Positions 57,726 to 64,000 of a stretch of 64,000 nucleotides of DNA are shown in pieces. The notes beneath the pieces were generated by a model. The model made no database searches. It saw only the letters and a program-made list of their open reading frames with translations, and was not told the DNA's origin. The stretch's first letter is position 1. Each line of letters starts with the position of its first letter. This DNA is from Candidatus Hamiltonella defensa 5AT (Acyrthosiphon pisum) (GTDB lineage: Bacteria; Pseudomonadota; Gammaproteobacteria; Enterobacterales; Enterobacteriaceae), in NCBI RefSeq assembly GCF_000021705.1, contig NC_012751.1:1848006-1912005 (forward strand), written 5' to 3'. The position numbers were made by a program, and so were the translations under genes.

Positions 57726-58673
57726 GTGCCTGATATGAAACTTTTTTCTGGTAATGCCATTCCTAAACTGGCTCAACGTGTGGCTAATCGCTTATATACA
57801 AGTTTAGGCCAAGCGACGGTCGGTCGTTTTAGTGATGGAGAAGTGAGCGTACAAATTAACGAAAATGTGAGAGGCGATGATATTTTCATCATTCAATCTA
57901 CTTGCACTCCTACTAACGATAATCTTATGGAATTGGTCGTTATGATCGATTCCTTACGTCGCGCTTCAGCGGGGCGTATTACAGCGGTAATTCCTTATTT
58001 TGGCTATGCTCGCCAGGATCGTCGTGTCCGTTCTGCTCGTGTCCCGATTACTGCAAAAGTGGTGGCGGATTTTTTATCCAGTGTGGGAGTCGATCGTGTA
58101 TTGACAGTCGATCTACACGCAGAACAGATACAAGGTTTTTTTGACGTTCCTGTTGATAATGTATTTGGTAGCCCTGTTTTAATCGAAGACATGTTGCAAC
58201 AAAATTTAGCAAACCCTATTGTGGTCTCTCCAGACATTGGGGGAGTTGTTCGTGCCCGTGCTATCGCAAAATTATTGAATGACACCGACATGGCCATTAT
58301 CGATAAACGCCGGCCTAAAGCGAATGTCTCTCAGGTAATGCATATCATTGGAGATGTGGCAGCCAGGGATTGTATCTTGGTTGACGATATGATTGACACT
58401 GCGGGCACTTTGTGCAAAGCGGCTGAAGCTTTAAAGGAAAGGGGGGCAAAACGGGTTTTTGCTTACGCGACACATCCTGTTTTTTCTGGGGAGGCGGCGA
58501 AAAATATCAAAAATTCATTGGTAGATGAAGTGGTCGTTTGTGACACTATTCCCCTTTCCAAGGAAATCAAAGCTTTAAACAACGTTCGAACTTTAACTTT
58601 ATCCGGTATGCTGTCAGAAGCGATTCGGCGAATCAGTAACGAGGAATCTATTTCAGCGATGTTTCAACATTAA
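57726..58673 (+). CDS. prs: Ribose-phosphate pyrophosphokinase
   Basis: 315 aa, the E. coli length, from a GTG at 57726 (MPDMKLFSGNAIPKLAQRV) behind GAGG, as in E. coli. It makes PRPP from ribose-5-phosphate and ATP, which links rpiA and apt in this window. ATP/metal region YARQDRRVRSARVPITAKVV near 98, PPi/PRPP-binding loop CILVDDMIDTAGTLCKAA near 215, NEESISAMFQH at the end. A long untranslated leader (from at least 57534) resembles the E. coli arrangement, but I saw no clear PurR box. Confidence 0.97.
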   Translation: MPDMKLFSGNAIPKLAQRVANRLYTSLGQATVGRFSDGEVSVQINENVRGDDIFIIQSTCTPTNDNLMELVVMIDSLRRASAGRITAVIPYFGYARQDRRVRSARVPITAKVVADFLSSVGVDRVLTVDLHAEQIQGFFDVPVDNVFGSPVLIEDMLQQNLANPIVVSPDIGGVVRARAIAKLLNDTDMAIIDKRRPKANVSQVMHIIGDVAARDCILVDDMIDTAGTLCKAAEALKERGAKRVFAYATHPVFSGEAAKNIKNSLVDEVVVCDTIPLSKEIKALNNVRTLTLSGMLSEAIRRISNEESISAMFQH

Positions 58674-58710
58674 TCACTCCCAGATTTTTTCTCTTTTTTC
58701 AGGATGACAG

Positions 58711-59304
58711 ATGAGCAATATTAAACTTATTGTTGGTTTGGCAAATCCAACGGCTGAATATTCCCAAACCCGCCATAATGCGGGGGCTTGGTATGTGAAA
58801 CAGCTTTCAGAACGTCATAACCTATCATTAAAAAAATCACCAAAATTTTTTGGTTACACAGGGCGATTAAAAATCGCAAACCAAAACGTACTTTTGATGA
58901 TCCCCGATGTTTTCATGAATTTGAGTGGTACCGCGGTCTTTGCCATAACAAAATTTTATCAAATTTTGCCAGAAGAGTTATTAGTGGCACACGATGAGTT
59001 AGATTTTTTACCAGGGCAAGCCAAATTTAAAACAGGCGGCGGAAATGCGGGACACAACGGCTTAAAAGATATTCAGAAAAAACTCGGCAACAACAGCGAA
59101 TTTCATCGTTTACGAATTGGTATTGGTCATCCCGGTGACACCAGCAAGGTTGTAGGCTTTGTGCTTGGTAAGCCCCCTGTCAGTGAAAAAAAATTAATTG
59201 ATCATGCGATTGATGAGTGCCTCACTTTCACTGAAATTTTATTTAAAGAAAATATGATAAAAGCGGTACATCACTTACATTCATCAAGCCTAAATAAAAA
59301 ATAA
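58711..59304 (+). CDS. pth: Peptidyl-tRNA hydrolase
   Basis: 197 aa (E. coli 194). It releases peptides from tRNA dropped by ribosomes. IKLIVGLANPTAEYSQTRHN near 5 with the catalytic His (TRHNAGAW), MNLSGTAVFAITKFYQI near 70, HDELDFLPGQAKFKTGGGNA near 94 and GHNGLKDI near 114, FHRLRIGIGHPGD near 131. Ribosome site aggatgac. It follows prs after 37 nt and is probably co-transcribed. The DEDL acid after the His is present (HDELDF). Confidence 0.96.
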   Translation: MSNIKLIVGLANPTAEYSQTRHNAGAWYVKQLSERHNLSLKKSPKFFGYTGRLKIANQNVLLMIPDVFMNLSGTAVFAITKFYQILPEELLVAHDELDFLPGQAKFKTGGGNAGHNGLKDIQKKLGNNSEFHRLRIGIGHPGDTSKVVGFVLGKPPVSEKKLIDHAIDECLTFTEILFKENMIKAVHHLHSSSLNKK

Positions 59305-59576
59305 TCTTAATGCAGGCATAAAAATACATGTCTAAAACACTGACACAAAATTTTATCATTTCGTGTAGAACAATGGTAGAAAATGATCTTTTAATATCAA
59401 AAATTAATTCAATTTTTCAAAGTATTTCGCATAATTGAAATCTAAATGTTTACAAACGCATTTTTTGTTTGGAGACTCGGTGTTTATTAAGTATCTTTGC
59501 AACTTAATAATTAGCGTTACTTCATTAATTAATCAAAATACTCGTTAGATCTTCGGTTATAAGGAATATAAACAAT

Positions 59577-60194
59577 ATGAAGGATATATCAGAACAAAAA
59601 ATTCAACAGGTGAAATCACGTTTCACTTTTCTTGGCTCCATCACTTATCGTTCACAGTTTGGTGGATATGCTTTGTTGGTTGATGGGATCATGTTTGCAC
59701 TTGTTTCTGATGGAGAATTGTATTTGCGTGCGAATGATCAAATTGAGAATATTTTTCAAACAAGAAAAATGTCTAATTTAGTTTATGCAAAAAGAGGGAT
59801 GCCGATTTTATTGCGTTATTACTTCGTTGATTCGACATTATGGGAAGATCAAAATTTGCTTTTTTATTTTGTTCAACTGGCATACGAAAGCTCAAAAGCT
59901 GAAATGTTGAATAAAAAATCTCAGCCAGTCAGGCTTAAAGATTTACCTAATTTGAGTATTACTATTGAGAAATTACTGTGGAAAGTGGGGATCAAAAGCG
60001 CTGAGGAGTTAAAAATTAAAGGGGCAAAATGTACTTACCTTAAATTAAAATCTTTAAATAAATCATTAGGTTTTAACGTTCTCTTAGCTTTAGCTGGAGC
60101 AATAAGTGGTTATCATTGTGCAGTATTACCTTCAGTTTTGCGTAATGAATTACTTGAGTGGTATGAAGAAATAAAAAATCCCGAAAAAGGCTAA
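59577..60194 (+). CDS. sxy: Competence regulator Sxy/TfoX
   Basis: 205 aa. TfoX N-domain about 1-105 (FTFLGSITYRSQFGGYALLV, VYAKRGMPILLRYYFVDSTL) and TfoX C-domain about 115-200 with the helix-hairpin-like LPNLSITIEKLLWKVGIKSA-EELKIKG, then LALAGAISGYHCAVLP. Sxy makes CRP act at CRP-S sites of DNA-uptake genes in Haemophilus and E. coli. AAGGA lies 12 nt before the ATG. A 270-nt leader (59305-59576) precedes it, but I could not identify a folded control element there. Confidence 0.9.
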   Translation: MKDISEQKIQQVKSRFTFLGSITYRSQFGGYALLVDGIMFALVSDGELYLRANDQIENIFQTRKMSNLVYAKRGMPILLRYYFVDSTLWEDQNLLFYFVQLAYESSKAEMLNKKSQPVRLKDLPNLSITIEKLLWKVGIKSAEELKIKGAKCTYLKLKSLNKSLGFNVLLALAGAISGYHCAVLPSVLRNELLEWYEEIKNPEKG

Positions 60195-60342
60195 AAATTG
60201 TTTTTACGTTTACAAAACCAGTCTGAATAGAAACCGAGAAAAACTTTTATAAAATCGGCCCCGGAGTTTGATTGACTTTATGAGGTTAATGAAAAACTCT
60301 TTGAGTAGGCTAAGTATTAATTTAAACAGGATTTTTTGTACC

Positions 60343-60900
60343 ATGAATTTTGCAAGATCAACGATTATAAATAAAATTCAATATATTAAAAATAATATAA
60401 AAACCATTCCAGATTATCCAAAATCAGGAATACAATTTCGCGACATTACCAGCTTATTGATTAACCCAGAAGCTTATACTGCAAGTATTGAAATTTTGGT
60501 AGAACACTACCAAACCCTTGAAATAAATAAAATTGTAGCTATTGAAGCAAGGGGATTTCTATTTGGTGCTCCTCTTGCTCTTGCTTTAGGTCTGGGTTTT
60601 ATTCCTGTACGTAAACCTGATAAATTGCCGGGAGAAACCATTAGTGAAAATTATCATTTAGAATATGGTTTTGACCAATTACAGGTACACAAAGACAGTA
60701 TTAATCCCGGTGATAAAGTGTTGGTGATTGATGACATACTAGCCACTGGTGGCACTATTGAAGCAACACTAAAACTTATCCGCAGGCTTGATGGGCAAGT
60801 TGCCCATGCTGCTTTTATTATTGAGTTACCTGCATTAGGTGGAAAAAAACGTTTAATTTCTCAAGGTGTTGAGTGTTACAGCTTAGTTTCATTTCAATAA
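60343..60900 (+). CDS. apt: Adenine phosphoribosyltransferase
   Basis: 185 aa from ATG 60343 (MNFARSTIINKIQYIKNNIK); the frame is open 75 nt upstream but the extra residues are unlike the family. It salvages adenine with PRPP to AMP. IPDYPKSGIQFRDITSLLIN near 24, IEARGFLFGAPLALALG near 67, PRPP-binding loop VLVIDDILATGGTIEATLKL near 125. It precedes dnaX by 43 nt, as in E. coli. Ribosome site aacagg is 12 nt away, so the start is slightly uncertain. Confidence 0.94.
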   Translation: MNFARSTIINKIQYIKNNIKTIPDYPKSGIQFRDITSLLINPEAYTASIEILVEHYQTLEINKIVAIEARGFLFGAPLALALGLGFIPVRKPDKLPGETISENYHLEYGFDQLQVHKDSINPGDKVLVIDDILATGGTIEATLKLIRRLDGQVAHAAFIIELPALGGKKRLISQGVECYSLVSFQ

Positions 60901-60943
60901 ACCCCTCAACTCAATAAATTATTAATTGAATGATTAAAGATAA

Positions 60944-62866
60944 ATGAGCTATCAAGTCTTTGCCCGAAAATGGCGGCCACAAACTTTTTCCGAAGTGGTC
61001 GGCCAAGAACATGTTTTAACTGCACTTGTTAATAGCCTTTCTCTGGGGCGTATTCATCATGCGTATCTTTTATCTGGTACGCGTGGAGTAGGAAAAACCT
61101 CTATTGCTCGTTTAATAGCAAAAGGGCTGAATTGTACCAGCGGTATTACTGCCACTCCTTGTGGTAAGTGTATTCATTGTCAGGGAATAGAACAGGGACA
61201 TTTTATCGATTTAATTGAAATTGACGCGGCATCTCGTACTAAAGTAGAGGATACACGTGAACTATTAGATAACTTGCCGTATTCCCCTACCCAAGGCCGC
61301 TTTAAAGTTTATTTGATAGATGAAGTCCATATGCTTTCACGGCATAGTTTTAATGCATTGCTGAAGACTTTAGAAGAACCGCCCTCTCATGTGAAATTCT
61401 TACTGGCAACCACTGAACCAAAAAAATTACCCGTCACTATTATTTCACGTTGTTTACAATTTCATCTCAAAGCATTAAATGCACTGGTTATTCTGAATCA
61501 GCTGGAAAAAATATTAGCGGCTGAAAAAATTGATAGTGATACCGAAGCGTTAAAACTATTGGCGAAAGCGGCCTCTGGTAGTATGCGTGACGCTTTGAGT
61601 CTTACCGATCAAGCGGTTGCTATTGGATCTGGGAAAGTGACCACTCAAATTGTTCGTGAAATGCTAACGATACTTGATGATGGGCAATCATTATCTATTA
61701 TTGAGGCTCTGGCTAAAGCTGATGCTGAAAAAATAATGTTCGAGATAGAACAAACCGCTGCTGTTGGAAAAGATTGGGAAAATTTACTGATAGAAATGTT
61801 AAATTTATTCCATCGTATTGCTATCAAACAATTATTACCAGAGACTTCTTATAAAGAATACAATGAAGTAGAGCCAGAACATATTGAGCTTGGTTTATCT
61901 AAACTGGCCAGGACTTTGGCTCCTGAAAAGATTCAATTTTATTACCAAACGTTATTGATTGGGCGTAAAGAGCTTCCTTATGCGCCTAATCACCGTATGG
62001 GAGTGGAAATGACGCTTCTAAGAGCGTTAGCGTTTCATCCCAAAAAATCTTTTCCAGATTCAAAGTCTGAATCTATAAAAAAAAACTTTTTTGATAGCAC
62101 CGAAAATTTTTCTATGCCACATTTGTCTAAACAAACGACTGAAAATGTGGAAGCCCTCAATAACAAAGCTCCAGAGACTCCTATAGTAGAAGTATTAAAT
62201 ACAACTAAAATATTAAAAACACGAACAAAATTACTAGAATTACAGTATGCGCCTACGTCTAAAAAAAAAGAGAATCTAAAAAATGAGCTATCCGTTCCTT
62301 TAGAAGGATTAATCGTTCAATCAAATTCATTCATTGCTAAAGCTAAAAAAAAAGAAATCGACGATTCGAATACACGCAAGTTGTTCTCTGAAAAAGAATT
62401 ATCATCGACACAGAAAGTTTTATCTCCAGTATTAGAATATGAAAAATCACCGGAGTTGCTCTCTAAATTGCTGGAGGAGGTCATAAAGCGTGATCCTTGG
62501 GCGGCGGAAGTGGAACAATTAGGTTTGCCAAAATTGGTGCATCAACTTGCTTTAAATTCCTTTAAAAAGCAAACGATAAATCACAAAATTTACTTGCATT
62601 TACGCTCTGCTCAACGTCATCTAAATTCAGATTCAGCACATAAAATTCTTACTGAGGCCTTAAGTCATTTTTATAATAATATGGTTGAAATTATTATTAT
62701 TGAAGATGATGATGAGTTACAATTGACTCCATGGGAGTTAAGGAAACGGATTTATGAGGAAATGCTGACAAAGGCATGTCAGTCAATCATAGCGGACGAT
62801 ACTATTCATACTCTCTGTGGGCTCTTTGATGCAGAGCTAGATAAAAATAGCATTCGCCCTATTTAA
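60944..62866 (+). CDS. dnaX: DNA polymerase III tau subunit (gamma by frameshift)
   Basis: 640 aa (E. coli tau 643). Clamp-loader ATPase: domain I with Walker A LLSGTRGVGKTSIARL near 42, zinc-binding Cys in NCTSGITATPCGKCIHCQG near 63, Walker B VYLIDEVHML near 122 and sensor EEPPSHVKFLLATTEPKKLP near 147. Residues about 375-500 are a Lys-rich linker, after which domains IV-V bind DnaB and the polymerase. At codon 440 (62261-62269) and codon 468 (62345-62353) there are A9 runs. A -1 shift at the first gives RESKK and a stop, yielding a protein close to E. coli gamma (431). The rest of the gene is intact. Confidence 0.96.
   Translation: MSYQVFARKWRPQTFSEVVGQEHVLTALVNSLSLGRIHHAYLLSGTRGVGKTSIARLIAKGLNCTSGITATPCGKCIHCQGIEQGHFIDLIEIDAASRTKVEDTRELLDNLPYSPTQGRFKVYLIDEVHMLSRHSFNALLKTLEEPPSHVKFLLATTEPKKLPVTIISRCLQFHLKALNALVILNQLEKILAAEKIDSDTEALKLLAKAASGSMRDALSLTDQAVAIGSGKVTTQIVREMLTILDDGQSLSIIEALAKADAEKIMFEIEQTAAVGKDWENLLIEMLNLFHRIAIKQLLPETSYKEYNEVEPEHIELGLSKLARTLAPEKIQFYYQTLLIGRKELPYAPNHRMGVEMTLLRALAFHPKKSFPDSKSESIKKNFFDSTENFSMPHLSKQTTENVEALNNKAPETPIVEVLNTTKILKTRTKLLELQYAPTSKKKENLKNELSVPLEGLIVQSNSFIAKAKKKEIDDSNTRKLFSEKELSSTQKVLSPVLEYEKSPELLSKLLEEVIKRDPWAAEVEQLGLPKLVHQLALNSFKKQTINHKIYLHLRSAQRHLNSDSAHKILTEALSHFYNNMVEIIIIEDDDELQLTPWELRKRIYEEMLTKACQSIIADDTIHTLCGLFDAELDKNSIRPI
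62261..62269 (+). promoter_or_regulatory. A9 slippery tract in dnaX, predicted gamma site
   Basis: Nine A between tct and gag. A -1 change here leads to five codons (R-E-S-K-K) and TGA. The place, codon 440, is close to the E. coli gamma frameshift codon (about 430), and A9 is the tract known to cause transcriptional slippage in Thermus dnaX. A second A9 at 62345-62353 gives a slightly longer product after -1. Confidence 0.55.
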
Positions 62867-62907
62867 CTTTTATATGAATAATTTAATATTATGTTGAGAG
62901 GTTTATT

Positions 62908-63234
62908 ATGCTTGATAATAAAGAAATCTTCAAAGAAGCACAAAAAATGCAAGATAAAATGCAGGAAATTCAGGCAGAAATTGATAAATTAAAAATCACT
63001 GGGAAAAGTGGCAATGGTTTAGTCGAAATAGTGATCAATGGCGCTTGCAATTGCATTGAGGTTAAAATTGATTCAAGCTTACTGGTAAAAGAAACTGATA
63101 AAAAAGTTGTTGAAGAACTGGTTGCTGCTGCATTCAACCACGGAGTGAAACAGCTTTCAGAACAAAAAACAAAAAAAATCCAATTACTCTCTAAAAACAT
63201 CTCTTTAACCTCAGATTTAAAATTACCATTCTAG
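62908..63234 (+). CDS. ybaB: Nucleoid-associated protein YbaB/EbfC
   Basis: 108 aa (E. coli 109). A small dimeric DNA-binding protein with tweezer shape. KEAQKMQDKMQEIQAEIDKL near 9, then GNGLVEIVINGACNCIEVKI near 38, the usual helix-then-strand order. Gagagg ahead of ATG 62908. It lies between dnaX and recR as in E. coli, 41 nt after dnaX and 3 nt before recR. Confidence 0.95.
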   Translation: MLDNKEIFKEAQKMQDKMQEIQAEIDKLKITGKSGNGLVEIVINGACNCIEVKIDSSLLVKETDKKVVEELVAAAFNHGVKQLSEQKTKKIQLLSKNISLTSDLKLPF

Positions 63235-63237
63235 CTC

Positions 63238-63846
63238 ATGCAAACCAGTTTGGTTATTGAAGCTTTGATGGAATCATTACGCCATTTGCCTGGGGTAGGC
63301 CCAAAGTCTGCCCAACGTATGGCTTTTTACTTGCTACAAAGTGATCGCAGTAAGGGTATACGTTTAGCAGAGTCTTTATTAAAAGCGATGTCGGAAATTG
63401 GCCACTGTGGTGTGTGTCGTACTTTCACTGAACAACCTTGCTGTGATATTTGTTCTAATGTTTATCGAGAAAAAATGGGTCAAATCTGTGTCGTAGAAAG
63501 TCCTTCCGACATTTGCGCCATTGAGCAAACAGGGCAATTTTCTGGCCGTTACTTTGTTTTGATGGGACGCTTGTCACCTTTAGATGGTATTGGCCCCGAT
63601 GATATTGGTTTGCCTTTACTTGAGCATCGATTATCTACAGAACCCATCAAGGAAGTTATTTTAGCAATGAACCCCACAGTCGAAGGTGAAGCCACTTCGA
63701 ACTATATTGCGCAAATGTGTGAGGAATACGGAATATCTACGACTAAAATTGCCCATGGTGTACCTATCGGGGGTGATCTTGAGATGGTCGATGAGACTAC
63801 TTTATCTCATGCACTAGTGGGACGACGGCCCATGAATTTTAACTGA
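63238..63846 (+). CDS. recR: Recombination protein RecR
   Basis: 202 aa (E. coli 201). With RecFO it loads RecA on gapped DNA. Helix-hairpin-helix LRHLPGVGPKSAQRMAFYLL near 13; zinc finger CGVCRTFTEQPCCDIC near 57; Toprim domain with CVVESPSDICAIEQTG near 84 and LAMNPTVEGEATSNYI near 142. Starts 3 nt after the ybaB stop, so translation is coupled. No further gene in the last 150 bp of the window. Confidence 0.96.
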   Translation: MQTSLVIEALMESLRHLPGVGPKSAQRMAFYLLQSDRSKGIRLAESLLKAMSEIGHCGVCRTFTEQPCCDICSNVYREKMGQICVVESPSDICAIEQTGQFSGRYFVLMGRLSPLDGIGPDDIGLPLLEHRLSTEPIKEVILAMNPTVEGEATSNYIAQMCEEYGISTTKIAHGVPIGGDLEMVDETTLSHALVGRRPMNFN

Positions 63847-64000
63847 GTAAAGTCGTTTTTATAAATATACTTGAGTTTATTTGGACTGCTTCTTAAAAGA
63901 TAAATTAAATCAACAGTGGCCCAAGGCCAAAAATTATTTTTTTGTGAAAATCGAGTTTTTTATCATCGACTTTAATAAATAAAATTTGTAATTGATTTTT
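63847..64000. other. Non-coding right end of the window
   Basis: AT-rich sequence after recR. In E. coli htpG follows recR; no such start is visible before the window ends. Confidence 0.4.

Noticed and set aside
59305..59576. Structured riboswitch or thermosensor before sxy.
   Set aside because: No conserved riboswitch core was recognised. Sxy leaders fold in other species, but I cannot calculate a fold here.

Overview
The window is a chromosomal segment of an AT-rich gammaproteobacterium of the order Enterobacterales. The housekeeping proteins (Rho, WecA, PurH, LeuS, Prs, Pth, DnaX, SerA, UbiI) resemble their Escherichia/Yersinia counterparts over their full length, and many E. coli gene neighbourhoods survive: rho-wecA, purHD beside an rrn operon, leuS-lptE-holA-nadD, aceEF-lpdA, purU-hns, tonB-yciBC, rpiA-serA-fau-6S RNA-zapA and apt-dnaX-ybaB-recR. 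The low GC, long AT-rich spacers, fresh pseudogenes, group II introns, IS remnants, an Ail/OmpX protein and a broken prophage together suggest a facultative insect endosymbiont of the Hamiltonella/Regiella type. That assignment is an inference from memory of protein families, not a database result.

Layout. 1-3053: two identical, opposed group II intron copies; the plus copy ends inside the minus copy, which itself sits in a dead IS transposase. 3391-4575: a lysine-rich protein with an ankyrin-like end. 4621-7030: wecA and rho. 7677-8204: a dead phosphomannomutase gene. 8406-13431: a minus-strand rRNA operon (16S, tRNA-Glu, 23S, 5S, then tRNA-Trp), with boxA sites and one visible promoter. 13745-23258: purH, purD, trkH, leuS, lptE, holA, nadD. 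23446-29184: the pyruvate dehydrogenase operon (minus).

29663-39038 is the accessory region. It holds a 9-bp minisatellite, a 24-bp copy of a tRNA-Leu(CAA) 3' end (attachment-site scar), a frameshifted DUF1493 gene, an IS3-family wreck, a second group II RT fragment, and the leftovers of a lambdoid prophage. The prophage keeps an integrase with a premature stop and an IS630-family insertion, xis, an AntA gene, two BRO antirepressors plus a BRO stub, and a secreted thermonuclease. A probably frameshifted GNAT acetyltransferase lies between the nuclease and the BRO stub.

39200-47172: an orphan EvgA-like response regulator, purU, hns, cls, an ail gene with a decayed upstream copy, tonB, yciB, yciC and tRNA-Ser. 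47263-63846: asd, two envelope-sugar genes (glycosyltransferase, O-antigen ligase-like), rpiA, serA, fau, 6S RNA, zapA, ygfZ, ubiI, smrB, prs, pth, sxy, apt, dnaX, ybaB, recR.

The most distinctive theme is poly(A) tracts at frame-critical places: A10 directly after the likely purU start, two A9 tracts in dnaX where E. coli makes gamma, and A8 joining the two halves of the IS630 transposase. I did not find a new multi-gene defence or secretion system. The more original observations are the nested intron, the dissectable wreck of the prophage attachment region, a motif shared upstream of two BRO genes, and the homopolymer frameshifts.
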